64,000 bases of DNA from Allolobophora icterica (taxonomy: Eukaryota; Annelida; Clitellata; Crassiclitellata; Lumbricidae): contig OY744604.1 of NCBI GenBank assembly GCA_963556255.1, positions 74,394,736 to 74,458,735 of the forward strand, in the 5' to 3' direction. Below, one piece after another: positions 41,407-53,329 of this stretch; position 1 is the first letter of the stretch; the number at the start of each line of letters is the position of its first letter. The position numbers and the translations under genes are program-made. Below the pieces are notes generated by a model that ran no database searches, was not told where the DNA came from, and saw only the letters and a program-made list of their open reading frames with translations.

Positions 41407-41794
41407 CTAATTCAACAATTACGCAGTTATAGACGGATGTATTCAATCATAATATAAGTGATTTTTTAAAATTATTATTACAGGTCTGCTATGGAATGAC
41501 TCCAATTTCTACATACACACATGCATACATACATACATACGTGCAAAATACAATTACACGTAGTGAGATATTTCTAAACAGCTGTTCGGCCGTACGTTTA
41601 ATGCAATTTAAGCTAAGCTTATTTGATGTCCGTATAACGATATTTTTATCTGCTTCCTCATCTCGTTTAAATCGAAGTATAGTGTTATTAATTTCTTCGT
41701 TGAAACGTTCACAAGCTGCGTTTCTCTTAGTAAATTTTATAAGACTTCTTTGTAGTTGCATTTTCTTTCATGCTCTATGAAAAAGTGCATTCAC

Positions 41795-41945
41795 CCGAAA
41801 CCGAGAGTTGCACAAGCAACTCTGGCACTGGCGTCTGTGAATTCGTCATCGCATACAGCTGCCCAGGTTCCATTTTGATAGATCTCCAGTCGTCCTTCCA
41901 CTGGATTTCGCACTGAAGATTGTGTATTGATCAATCGTACTATAT
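41795..41945 (-). CDS. SRCR domain exon, N-terminal half (domain 1)
   Basis: 151-bp minus-strand exon, acceptor TTGTTGCAG, donor GTGAAT. Reading: IVRLINTQSSVRNPVEGRLE, IYQNGTWAAVCDDEFTDASA, RVACATLGFG. This is the canonical N-terminal SRCR half with both expected Cys. It is strongly similar in nucleotide and protein sequence to 32825-32972 (NPxEGRLEI...GTW...C-D...ASARVACA), so the two domains arose by duplication. The intron to the second half is about 390 bp in both copies (388 and 433). Confidence 0.9.
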
Positions 41946-42009
41946 CTGCAACAAAATAGTTTCTATGAAAGGTATCCTTCTGAGTTCAAATGTATTATAA
42001 TATTGCTAA

Positions 42010-42120
<111 letters not shown>

Positions 42121-42129
42121 CGGTCTAAA

Positions 42130-43090
42130 TACACCAACAATTAGTAACAAAATAAAACGCTTATATAATGTGAATGACCGGCAATATGCGATTGTTATTT
42201 GTGATTGTAATATTGTGCACACTGAAATAGCGCTGCTGAAACGAAAGATCACAATCAAATATAACGGTCTTCAGTCGCTTGCGAGACACAGGCATAGAAA
42301 GATGGAAATGCTATGTCGCAGGTTGAACTGAAGCATTTACCAGGGCGAAGTTTAATAATGCAATATGGCAATAGCTTACGGGATGGAAGGAACAACTAGA
42401 TCACTCTGTTTCACACTGCAAGAGACCTGCGGCCAGATAAGTACTCCACTGAATATTGAAGCTCTCTAAGGTATAGCACAACTGGCCAGGTTCTCAGTTT
42501 TTAGATTATTTTGCTAGGACTACGAGTGAATCCGGAAGTTTATGGAAAGGAAATACGACCGTATCTTAGTGACATTTTCAGCCCCCAGTTATCAAAGCTT
42601 TATTATTAGACTCCAGATTCTATGACCATTTTATTTTCTCAGACCTCCGAAATTTATATTTATGGTGTTAAACTGTGTTCCACTTTTTAAATTGAAATTT
42701 GCAACCTGCAATGTTTGTCAGTACTGTTGATCGATGTTCTTAGTTTTCCAGTTTGTAATGACTTCTATAACTTTACAAATGTTAATGTGCAGCATTCAAG
42801 CTATTCAGAAACTCAATAACGTACCCAGTCCCAAAAACAGGTTAAATAGGGCATAACCGGATTGATCCACTGGATGTCATCATAGCCACAATAACCAAAT
42901 TCAAAGTCTTTAGGTCAATTGGTTTTCAACATAAAAACGGTGACAAAAATTATATTCAAACGCCAACCTAAACGGAAGGCTGCATTACGTTCTCATTTGG
43001 CTACGCTATCGTCATAAAGCTAATCTAGAGCAGACAAATGCATGGACAATTGAAGTGAAAATTGGAGATGAGAGAGAGCGACGGATAGCT
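42130..43090. other. No gene recognised
   Basis: AT-rich sequence between the AT microsatellite and a LINE fragment. No signal-peptide exon was found here, although one would be expected if a new SRCR gene started just upstream of 41945. Confidence 0.35.
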
Positions 43091-43500
43091 CTAAGGCGCC
43101 TTAGGTGAAAAAGCATCCAATTTAAGGTCCTCATCCTTGTCTGTAAGGCTCAACTTGGTTTCGGTCCAAAATATTTATGTGACTTAATACATCGCCCTCA
43201 CTCTGCTGCTTCTCTTCGTCCTCTTCGTTCATCTGACCGTTTTGACCTCCTCGTTCCCCGTGTGAGGACTTCTCTGGCTCAATCTAGGTCTTTTGCCTCA
43301 ATTGGCCCTGCTCTTTGGAATGAGCTTCCTCCGTTCGTTCGTTCTTCTATTGTTTCAGGTAACGTCTCTTCCTCTTTTACCTTCTTAAAACTTGCTTTTT
43401 CTCTCGGGGTCTCTCGCACTGGGAGCGCTTCTGAATGGCCCTCCCGCTAGAAGCGCTTTATAAATATCCAAATACAATACAACACAATACAATACAATCT
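43090..43500 (+). pseudogene. LINE 3'-terminal fragment
   Basis: Plus strand: FKVLILVCKAQLGFGPKYL, then PRVRTSLAQSRSFASIGPAL, WNELPPFVRSS, ending SRTGSASEWPSR* at 43450, then CGCTTTATAAATATCC and an AATAC repeat tail. This is the C-terminal end of a CR1/L2-type ORF2, 5'-truncated, with one frame change near 43110. Confidence 0.85.
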
Positions 43501-43717
43501 CGTTCTCTGCAGTATTTTACTGAGCTTCTGTTAGTCTTTTTAAGTCTGTACTCCAAACCGACGCATATATGAAATTAAGCACTGCTACAACAGATCAATG
43601 AGAAAAATATAATGAATAATAATGTTATTATATATATTTATATAATTCAATTAAGCTGTTTTCACTAATTAGTTTCAGGATGAATATTTACTGTTTTCGG
43701 AAGTGCCTGCTTTGAAA

Positions 43718-43802
43718 CTAACTGTCACAATCAAAGTCAAATACAGCAGGTGGCTGAGGACCTCCAGCTTCGTAATCATTGCCTTTCTTCAAATAAGTTG
43801 AT
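43718..43802 (-). CDS. Stop-containing exon (putative cytoplasmic or C-terminal tail)
   Basis: 85-bp minus-strand exon after a good acceptor (GTCTACATTGCAG). In the frame entered at phase 2 it encodes STYLKKGNDYEAGGPQPP, then AVFDFDCDS and TAG. The frame is chosen because a related sequence at 63.1 kb shares LKK..NDYE, and the differences within those seven codons are all synonymous. The other frames close within nine codons. The upstream exons at 51.0-60.7 kb leave in phase 1, so a linking exon (phase 1 to 2, perhaps a membrane segment) would be required; I did not find it. The polyadenylation site was not identified. Confidence 0.5.
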
Positions 43803-43809
43803 CTGCAAT

Positions 43810-44560
43810 GTAGACATAAATTCATCGTAATACATTATCTCAGATGAATGCATTAAATTATAAAATATAACGGTGCATTTTTAGTAAAACATAGAATGTC
43901 AATAAAAGGAAATAAGCTTAGATGCCAAAAGAAAACAATAGGGACATATTTTTAAAGCTACACCAGACGAAATTTATTAAATGAATTTCATTGAAATAAC
44001 TGTAAATGGGCAGATAAATACAAAATAACATTCCCTTGGCATCGTTTTTTAGTCGACTATAGATATAGATTCTGATGCAAAGCAGTTAGATAGTACGAAA
44101 AAGCAGTAGCAACTTTGTTTTGCTTCCAACTGAGAAGGATTTTAAGCACTCAGAAACTGTGATATCGGTACAACAAATTCAATATAACAATGAATGTGTT
44201 ATTTGTTCGAAAAACTAATTAAAATTAAAAGTTTATATTTATATTCCTTTCTGTCATGATTGCTAGTAGGAATATAATGTGCTTCCCTGACCATGTAAAC
44301 AGGCCACAACATAAACAGGAACCACGAGTAATGCGGGCCACAAATAAACTGATAGTCTAGTTGTACCATCATGTGCGTATAAAGCTCATGCGGAAAGCTA
44401 TTATGGCCTAATAGGATCTAGTTGCGAACGTCGAAGAGTATACTGGTACTGACAGCCCACATGGCATAATGTTAAAGGCTATTAGTTGAAAATAAACGGT
44501 AATACGATACAGTACAATAATTGTGATAAAAAATAACATATTCGTGTGCTACTCCCAATG
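43810..44560. other. No gene recognised
   Basis: AT-rich sequence upstream (in gene orientation) of the stop-containing exon. Presumably intronic. No splice-bounded frame with a motif was seen. Confidence 0.35.
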
Positions 44561-44564
44561 TGTC

Positions 44565-44645
44565 AGATCGTTAGAATACTGTACACACCACTACAGTGAT
44601 GTGCAATAAAACACTGCAGTGGTGTGTACGGTATTCTAACGATCT
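44565..44645. ncRNA. Near-perfect 34-bp hairpin (possible small-RNA precursor or MITE remnant)
   Basis: 44565-44598 (AGATCGTTAGAATACTGTAC...CAGTG) pairs with 44612-44645 with two differences in 34, one of which is a G-U wobble. The loop is 13 bases. The size fits an animal microRNA precursor, but it is also what a very small palindromic transposon would leave. No evidence of transcription. Confidence 0.4.
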
Positions 44646-44649
44646 CAAT

Positions 44650-46168
44650 TATAAATTAGCTTTCAATATAATGGAATCTCATCATGTTCACTAATTTATT
44701 TACTTGGTTACTACGCGTACCACGAAGCAAAGTTGTAATACAACCAAATAGTCTTGCTGTTCCTCCGCTATATGTATACTGTCATATAACTATATATAAC
44801 TAAAATTATGCTATACAGCCTTTCCCAAAAGTCTCAGACGGCGGTATATAGAATTGTAGACGCTCTTTGCACAAATTCGTGTCAATTTTACTGTTTTTGC
44901 ATATACTGTTGAGTGCCTGACGGATAGTTATATAAATAACGTAGCTATACAAATAATGATGTATTACTGTTGCCATTATTTAACATAATGGGTCACTAGC
45001 ATCTGATGAACCCTTATGTTGAATAAAACCTGTATATTAACCTGGAATTAGGCAGTTTTAGACATACACAATAATATTATATAGGCCTACATAAGGTTTG
45101 GATGAATTGGTTGTAAGGATTAAATCAACCTGGAACCGAGAAACTATGTAAACTATCCGCTTATTTATAAAGCGTGTTAAAACACCCAAGGGCACACCTA
45201 TTTCAGGAATGTATCGAATCATCAGTTCGCATATAATTTCCCGTCCTCCATAGATCTTTATCCATCATTGCTTGTATATCCGGATTTCATGCGGGGTGGC
45301 AATTATTACCACTTTATGGACTAGACAACTGTGTGCATCTGACGGTTGTGCATTGGTTTAAGATGCTGAATAAGAAATCCTTCATCATTCGATCACCTTA
45401 CAACTATAAATATTGGGATAATGCTAGTTTAATGTTTGTTCCAAGATCCATCTTGTTTTCATTTGTGGACCTGAGTCTAGTTTGTGTTCTTCAAATCATA
45501 GCCACAGATATAACTCTATAAAGCAGACATTATGAAACTTTTTATAATATTGCACCCGATTCTGTTTTTTGTTCTATTAAAATTGTGCTATTGAGCTACT
45601 TTTCGACACTGTAGGTATTGTTGTTGTAAATTATAAGCATTTGTCTTGTGCTAATAAAACATTACTTACTTAAGAAGATGTTGCTTGGTACTGCAAAAAG
45701 ATTTTGCTTTCCACAACGTTTCTAGTTGCTAAGAGGCAAACCAATAACGCTCTGTTAGGCGATCGAGGGTCGAATCACTTGATAGAGACATCTGTTAACA
45801 ACTCATAATACATTTGATTTTCGAGAAGCACACATGTGTTCGTTGTTGTTTAGACTGCATTTCAACTTAGGCCCCTATTCTATGGGTCGTATTCATTAAT
45901 TGTTTATACGTAGAAGGTTATTTATTATTAGACTTCCTGAATACCAGTATAATAAATATAATCATAACTGGTGTCTGTTGCAGCTTCTGTTGGTGAGCAT
46001 GAGCATATGGCAAACCGAAAGTCACACAGTGCAGGATCGGATTCACATGACGTTAATCATCAGCAACATTGTGTGCGTGTGAGTGTATGTGCGTCGGTTT
46101 GTATGAGTTGTGTGACGTGTTGCATGGTGTGTCGGGTCTTTGTGTATGTATGTGGTGCGTGTCTAGTA
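44650..46168. other. No gene recognised
   Basis: AT-rich non-coding sequence with short frames. Probably intronic or intergenic. Confidence 0.35.
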
Positions 46169-46169
46169 T

Positions 46170-46300
46170 GGTGTATGTATGTATGTGTATGTATGTATGT
46201 ATGTGTATGTATGTATGTATGTATGTATGTATGTATGTATGTATGTATGTATGTATGTATGTATGTATGTATGTATGTATGTATGTATGTATGTATGTAG
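46170..46300. repeat. (TATG)n microsatellite
   Basis: About 32 copies of ATGT/GTAT with TG interruptions at the start. Long YVCM.../THTYI... frames are artefacts. Confidence 0.93.
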
Positions 46301-46756
46301 ACACTCCCTACAGTGACTTTTAAGTACCTCAGAAAACCGCATTATACTTATTATAATAAGTAGCTATACTGCAATTGATGTGAGTTGAATATAGACACAT
46401 GCCTGTTTCTGTAAGAGTTTGAGCTCACATTATCAAAGTAAATAAATTGAAACATACATGCTTTAGTTCATCCTTTGTTCGGAGAGTCAATTACGATCAG
46501 TGGTGTGAAAATGAGAGTGTCACTGTTAATCCATTTCATCTTGTAAGAAATGCTGTTCGGTTTGTTACCTCTGTTAAGTGAGTATCTTGGTGGAGAAAAC
46601 AATTCAATTTCAGGAGCATGCTACTTAAACTACTGCTATCTGCTCGACTGCAACTTCCACGATCTTCAATATATAGATTTGGTTTGATTTTATTGCCTTT
46701 CCAAAGTGGAGTGTTGTGCATCAAGTCTTTGGCATTGTATTCCTAATTTTTGAGTG

Positions 46757-46908
46757 TCATATAACTACAGCGTGTTGACAAAAGAGTGAGTTACAGAATA
46801 CTATTTTAAGCAAAAAATACAATGTATTCTTCATTTTATGAGGGTCATGTAACTACGGCGTGTTGACACGAGAGCGAGTTACAGAATGCTATTTAAGCGA
46901 ATCGTACT
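46757..46908. repeat. 91-bp tandem duplication
   Basis: GTCATATAACTACAGCGTGTTGACAAAAGAG...GAGTTACAGAAT at 46757 recurs at 46848 with about 90% identity. Each unit holds GTGTTGAC and GAGTTAC words similar to those repeated in the neighbouring element at 47617-50031. Confidence 0.75.
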
Positions 46909-47616
46909 GAATCCTTTTCTGTCTTATTTGGACTATTCCGAAATGACACCAGTTTTCTGGCAATTTTTATGGAAAAATATTTAATAACACTTTCATAGCA
47001 GACCAAATTTGAATTCAAATCCACAAATCAAGATAAGCAATTGCAACTTGCGTTGGCATGTTCATTTGTAATAGGCCTGAACTGTTAAAAATTGTTGTAA
47101 TCAACATGCAAAAAAGAGCTATTGTAATAGCCCTGTAAAGCATATATATATATAGGGCTTATAGGCCTACACACATAGTAGGCCAATGCTATTATTATAG
47201 CTTAGGTCTTTAGTATAAAAAAAGAACAATTACGTTAGTGTGATAACACTATTGTATAAACCTGACCACCATAAACATAACAGAACAAGTCTCTGCTTCA
47301 AGAAAAGTTGGCGTAGTCTATGTCAGCTACTGTGTCAGCGGTGAACGAAATTCCGTATCCGTTCGGATATGGATTATGGGATCAAAACAGCTCTCGTAAC
47401 TGAGTCGTCAACGCTGTCCAAAGCAGAAATGGCGTCCATTTCACAAAGTTACCTAAAAAAAGATATTACATAGTTATGCATAAATTATACAGTTTGCAAT
47501 CTCTTTCTACTGCATTTCTCATTCATTTACTAGATTGGTAGGAGTTTCGGGCTGGAGATTTATTGCAACTTATACCAAGTTGAAGAATTGGGTTTCTGGT
47601 GGGCTTGTTCTCTATT

Positions 47617-50031
47617 GGGTCATTCCTGCAATCGGGTCCAAAACAGACTGTGGAAAAATATTTTTTTGAAGTATTTTTTCAAGAAAATTTGACATGGTAT
47701 ATGGATAAATATGATGCTGTTGGGGTTTGATGCAAAATATGCAGGCTTAAAGACTACTCATAGAGATGTGATCCGCGTCAAAGTTAGTATGTCTGTCGTT
47801 AACTCGTCAACCCTGTTACCGACAAACATGGTAGTATGTGGGTATGTAGGAGTTATTACACATTTACAAGAATGGTGTTTCTAGTAGCAATAAGTGTCCC
47901 CATGTTAAAATAACATCAAAACTGAAACTGAAAAATAGTCAATATATTTATTAAGCAATAATCATTACAAATATTGTGTACTATGCATAGCAAGCATGAC
48001 ATAGATTCAGCTGTAGACAAATAACCAGAACTCACATACTAATTAAACTTGCAGGAGTACTTAAATGTGATGCACACTATTTGAGTGTATGATATTTATC
48101 GTCTTCGTATGATACTTATAAACTGTTTAAAAGTGTCAAAGGCTCGTAACAGAGTTGACGGGTAACAGAGTTGACGGGTAACAGAGTTGACAAGCATACT
48201 AACTACACACTCAAGAGCAAGTTGTGATACTAACACAGTAATAATACAGTTATTCAGCCATACAGGGGCTTAACTTTTGTCTAAAAAGTGGGGAATACCA
48301 ATTTCTTCTCCACTTTCGCTTTTTGCATGGAGACCATTTTGGACATATTATCCTGCCAATAGCCGATTATGAAACGCTGACGAGCTGACTTCTATAATGG
48401 AAATTTTATCGTCTATAATGTTATCCAGTCGTTTTCGTTTTAGAATAAATTAATCCATTTTCCCTATCAGCAAAATTGGAACTCGACGTTAACAAGTCAA
48501 AATCAACGACGTCTTAAATGCTTAGGCCTATATTACGTAACGGAGGGAGCTTTCTTCAGCTAGCCGGCTCGGATATGTTTAACCAAGGACAGTTATTGAT
48601 TCTGAGATTGTGAGCAGACTCCGAGGTGAGGAGTCATATCAAAGTCGACAAAATGAGTGTGGGATTGTTGGTCCATATACGGGTTCTAATTGATGAAGGA
48701 TATATAAGCTGGCGATTTGACCTACGTCTCCACATCCCGATATGACTAAGATCAAAACAATAATGCGGAGAGTGAAGGCGATGTTAGATCTTTCCAAAAA
48801 GACTGTAGCCATGGCCCAGATCTGTGGTGCCTGCTGTCTGCGGGCTGGTCACGGCGGTCAGTCTGTCGAATGACCTGTGTGGCTGAAAGTCTGCTTGTCT
48901 GACTGCCTGTGACTCAGTTCGTCTGGCTTTCGGTTTACCTGTGTATCTAAGTACTTTAGTACTTTTGTGGTACATATTCCTCACTATGTCAACATACTCG
49001 AAGCAAGGCGGAGACTGCGATCTCTGGGAAGGCAGAATAATAAACTAGTGGTAGGCATTGTTTAAAACGAGGGGTGCGGTACCTCCATTTCAAAAAGTGG
49101 TGGTACGGGTACTGCCCACAAATTAATATGTAGCCATACCTCATAACCTGTTGATAACAAACATCAATCACGAATGAGGAATATGCTTATATATGACCAG
49201 AAACTACAGCTGAACTATGTTTGATCAACTCTATTACAGATATGGCTACTCTGTATCTCAGCGCGGTAACAGGGTATGACGGTAACAGAGTTGACATTTG
49301 GCGCGAAAAAAATGTTTTTAGCATAATGCTTCCTCTTAATATCACTGATTTTAATCTTCAGACTTTAGATTACTTGTGTAGCATGATTTCTGAAAGAAAA
49401 ATCGTAAGCATATAGGCATTATCAGGGTCATACTTCTGTAACAGAGTTGACATACTCCAAATGTACGATGTAAAAATAAATAAAAACGGAAATTTTAAAA
49501 CTATAAAACATACATAAAATCATCCAATCTTCTCATCAATTTAAAACCGCACAGAAGTGCTCCATCTGATGAATTAAATAAAACTAAATATATCAAGATG
49601 CCATCCAAAAGGTTAATAATAGTTGAAAGTAACAGAGTTGACAAAATTCCTAGGGACTCTCATTATCAAAGAAATATTACTGTTATAAGAGCCGATACAG
49701 AAATTAAAATTAACTTATATTACGGCCAGCACCTGATATTATGTGAATATTTTGCAAACACGTAGATATTACACACTGTTTGAGTAGAATGATCGTTTAT
49801 TACCGCAAAAAATGTAGAAGGGACAACACTACTGACTATACCCCGCTGATTACAAAACTGTTTTACTGTGCCGTATGTTACGATATTGATGATTGTTTTA
49901 AGACATTTTAAGTCAAATAACATTTTTATATTTACGTAGTAAAGTATTTGATCTAATCTGATGATATTATTACGTATCCGCATTCAAACATGCTTGGGAC
50001 ATACTTTTGAACCGAATCGCAGGAATGACCC
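47617..50031. mobile_element. Non-autonomous DNA transposon with GTAACAGAGTTGAC subrepeats
   Basis: The left end GGGTCATTCCTGCAATCGG and the right end, read inward as GGGTCATTCCTGCGATTCGG, form an inverted repeat of about 27 bp. TATT flanks both ends (47613-47616 and 50032-50035), a possible 4-bp duplication. GTAACAGAGTTGAC occurs at 48146, 48162, 48178, 49282, 49438 and 49629 (plus a variant at 49266), with an inverted variant at 47806. No coding region was recognised. The superfamily is not assigned. Confidence 0.65.
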
Positions 50032-50338
50032 TATTGAGACATCATTCCGGACCAGTAACATTGAATTTTCTTATAAGCAACAGTTCTAAGCCTCATGCTA
50101 ACGAAAGTAAAGCCGTTAGCATGATAACACCTGCGTTGCAATAGGATAGATGCCAACAATAAATCAGTGGAGAAGTTAGGAGCTTGTGACAAGGTATTGT
50201 AAAAATGATTTCGTGTTTAACAGCTTGTGGCTACAACAATTCCAATCACAATCAGCAAATTGAAGCTAGATTGCAGTAAAGAAAGTTAATACAACATAAA
50301 TTATATTCGTTTGAAGAACTTGTTAAAACCATATTCCT

Positions 50339-50402
50339 TTATGGGGCCTTTATACAGCCCATATGGGTTCCACCTAATACCCATGGGAATGCTTCTATGG
50401 AA
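50339..50402 (-). pseudogene. Possible HARBI1-like (PIF/Harbinger) transposase scrap
   Basis: The minus strand reads YSIEAFPWVLGGTHMGCIKAP, resembling the FP-x-V-(I/L)G-x-x-DGTHI-x-I-x-AP motif around the first catalytic Asp of Harbinger transposases, with the Asp missing. It is a short match only; the rest of the 66-codon frame is not convincing. Confidence 0.3.
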
Positions 50403-51006
50403 TACCTGTTACAATAAGCAAAGATCTCGTATATAACAGCGAATAAAACGCTGGGGAGGATAATATTTCCTATTCCTCGGCTCCAGAGTGGGCAATGAAC
50501 AAATTCCAAGGACATGGACGGTGCCATTTTCGGTGTCATTTACATTCCGGGTTACAATAAGCACCAACAGAGACATCAGTGCACAATTGATTTACTCATT
50601 GTCTTGATTCGATTGATCCTCTTGCACTGATTATCCAGCTGATTTGAGACCGCTTATAGGTTTGCCTTAAATTGTTATAACAGACCTACAAAGTTTTGAG
50701 CGTGAGGAGCGACATTACGCAATGATACAGACCACGTAACGCCATCTGCCGATTGCTGACTGGACCGACCGGACTAACAGACATTGAAACTTTGCAAATG
50801 AGAATACGGATTTTGAAAAAAAACACGTTAATTACTCGTGTTACCAGTTTGGAATTATCTCTCTTCTACAATACCTGGCCAGTTTGACATTGTTTTACCT
50901 CTGGAATATCTAACAGACCAGTTACTGATCAGCAGCATGACAAAATCATACTGTTGTAATAAATAACAAGTTGTTGATTTGGAATGCGAGTAGTAAATTA
51001 TCTTAC

Positions 51007-51078
51007 CGCTTGAAGAAATCATCGGTGGCTTAACTTGTAGCTGCGTAGCACACGTCTTTCGACTGTTGTCTTCGCAGT
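51007..51078 (-). CDS. 72-bp duplicated exon, copy B
   Basis: Acceptor TATATTACAG, donor GTAAGAT. Phase 1 to phase 1, reading (x)CEDNSRKTCATQLQVKPP, then MISSS(G). It differs from copy A (51364-51435) by four residue changes (CGTQPQF to CATQLQV; MIPSS to MISSS). The pair of Cys seven residues apart suggests a small disulfide or linker module in a secreted protein. Because 72 is divisible by three and both borders are phase 1, it can be included, skipped or doubled without frame change. I know no family for it. Confidence 0.6.
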
Positions 51079-51363
51079 CTGTAATATATATAAAGATGCA
51101 GCATTCTCATATCCAAACTTTGCAAATGAAATCACTGATAAAAACACGATAATTAGTCGAGTTACCAGTTTGTAATTATCTTTCTATTACAATAACTGGC
51201 CAGCAACTGATGCCACGATCCAATTTGGTAGAGGCCTAGTTATACCTCTGGAATATCTAACAGACCAGCGACTGATGATCTGGGCCAGTGTAACAAAGTC
51301 CTACTGTTGGAATTTATAAATGGCCAGTTGTTGATTTGTAATGTAAGTAGTGAATTATCTTAC

Positions 51364-51435
51364 CGCTGGAAGGAATCATCGGTGGCTTAAATTGTGGCTG
51401 CGTACCACATGTCTTTCGACTGTTGTCTTCGCAGT
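51364..51435 (-). CDS. 72-bp duplicated exon, copy A
   Basis: Acceptor AAATATTTCAG, donor GTAAGAT, phase 1 to phase 1. Reads (D)CEDNSRKTCGTQPQFKPP, MIPSS(G). Both splice sites are conserved with copy B, and the exon body is better conserved (about 90%) than the flanking intron, which argues that it is a real exon. The 81-bp exon at 59878 has a loosely similar layout (HECNSTRSSKT). Confidence 0.6.
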
Positions 51436-52059
51436 CTGAAATATTTAATGATGAAACACCGCAATATTCCAGTTTGAATTGAGTCGGTCATTTTATTGAT
51501 TATCTGAGATACGATTTATTAAGTACAATTTCCTAAATATTGCCTTACATATCGATGTGATCAATCTAATCTGCGACCTCCTCTGCCTCAACCTAGCCAA
51601 AACAGCATTAATTAGCCTTGGCTTCCGAGATCAGATCAAGAAAATACACCTTCCAACCAACTCTCCGTTTCTCGCTTTCTCCTCAAACTTGCCTATCCGC
51701 AGTCTTGGCAATACCTTCGACCCAAGTCTCCTTCTTTAATCACATATTTAACCTCTCGTATCTACAATTCATGCAAGATTCAGTCGCCCGAGATGTCATC
51801 AGAACATTAAAGCATCACCTATCACTTCCGTTGTAAAGTCAGCAATTATCATTGGCTGAAAATCTCAGAGCGCATCCACTTCCAAGTCCTACGTAGGGTA
51901 ATAAATTTGCCAAGAGAGTTTATTATTCTTTAGCGCTACAATTTGTATTCCGAAAGAACGCTGCTAAATAAACAATGAATAGATACATAAATAATTTATA
52001 CGTAAAACTCTTCCAGTGGCTGATTTTCTATATTTACATACTGAAATGGCATTTCCTAA

Positions 52060-52265
52060 ATTCACGCAATATAAAATACACTTACAGCTCAATGCAAGGC
52101 TAAGCAATCGAAGAAGCCATTTTATATTATCCAACGAAACTTTGAGCCGTAGATTATTTTTCTGGATTTTTTCGTTGGTTTCCAGGCTTTTCTCGTTGCT
52201 TCCCTGGCTTTCTCTATTGCTGGTTCGATGAATGTGTTGTTTGCTTCTGTCGGGTTCTGTTCAAA
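52060..52265 (-). other. Conserved block, copy 2 (possible exon or promoter)
   Basis: It is similar to 60237-60440. Minus-strand reading MFEQNPTEANNTFIEPAIEK, then AREATRKAWKPTKKSRK and a stop shortly after. The other block gives FIRSAIEKARKPTHKSNK in the same alignment, with several synonymous differences. A TATAAAA on the minus strand near 52113 and the shared CTTGCATTGAGCTGTA at 52076-52091 could instead mark a duplicated promoter. Confidence 0.35.
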
Positions 52266-52894
52266 CATGGATAAAAGTACCTGATTATCACCAGAAAAGG
52301 TAGAGGAGAATTTTCAAGAAGATGGACTAGAAGGGGATCGTATTGCATCGTCAAACGGGTGAATGATTTCCTAAACAGTATATTTAAATGTGGAAGTGGC
52401 TAACTAAAAATAGAACCATAAAATGAGGACTATCTCTGCACAAAACAACTGATGGATCCGAGAATACACGTTGAACAGCACCAGACTGAATAATTTGCCA
52501 CTGAGGATGTTAGATCTGATAATTGACCATGAAGGCTTATCAGTATTTTAAAGCTTTCTTAAGAATATGTGCAAGCACGAGACATAGTAGGCCCCCTATA
52601 TTGGATTAGATGTACAAGCTGCTATATTTAAGAATTGCCCTATAGTCTTATCAGGCTGTGTATGCCTCGAGCTTGGGTCGACAGTTGCGGGAAGGATGAA
52701 CGGCATTGGATGGGAAGAATAAAGGATAGGACCTATGAGGTTATCTGCGTCCTGGAATCACCCGTATACGGTTAGCAGGCGAGGGATCATGGCAATATTG
52801 TCTGCCTCAAGTCTCATTCCTGTCTATGAGAGGTAGCTTGTTTGATAGTCAGTTTCAAACAATTATTAGATCTGAACAGAACAACCTGACTCAT

Positions 52895-53249
52895 CAGTGT
52901 TTAATCTAGACGTCATTTTTGGGGGGAATCCCCCAGGATTTATGTTTCCCCCAGAGGCAGCAATATGATAATGTAGAGACCTGTTTTGGGGAAGAAATTC
53001 CTCCTTAGGATACATGTAGCGCTCCCCCCAGAGACGAGTAAACGAGCAATAGAAGCATAGAAGCATAAGATAGATGATGACTAAAAAGTCATCAACTTTT
53101 TTTCAAGATGAAATTCCACTTTTGAAGCAGAAATTCCTGAACTCTAAAAAGTGTTGGGACGTTGGTACACGGATGAAATTTCTCCCAAAAAGGTCGCCGA
53201 AACCTTGTCCCCCCCCCCCTCAGAAGAGGGGGACTAGATTAAACACTGC
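52895..53249. mobile_element. hAT-type miniature element
   Basis: It starts CAGTGTTTAATCTAG and ends CTAGATTAAACACTG(C), a perfect 15-bp inverted terminus. TGACTCAT flanks both sides (52887-52894 and 53250-53257). The interior has several near-repeats of GAAATTC(C)T/CCCCC segments and no gene. Confidence 0.83.
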
Positions 53250-53329
53250 TGACTCATATGCGATCCGTGTTCTTGCATTCCTAAGAATTGATGTCCTTTC
53301 TTTGTAAATTCGTCAGTGTCAGTCCTTTC

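Larger units (their letters stand above)
50789..51440. repeat. Tandem segmental duplication containing a 72-bp exon
   Basis: ACTTTGCAAATGA, ACACG(A/T)TAATTA, GTTACCAGTTTG and ACCTCTGGAATATCTAACAG occur in the same order at 50789-51080 and 51117-51440. The exons are offset by 357 bp and the left markers by 328 bp, so indels have accumulated. Intron and exon were copied together. Confidence 0.8.

Noticed and set aside
49720..49983. Minus-strand 87-codon frame faintly like the N-terminal half of a CUB domain
   Set aside because: It lies inside the transposon at 47617-50031, has no good splice borders, and the key Cys pattern is incomplete.
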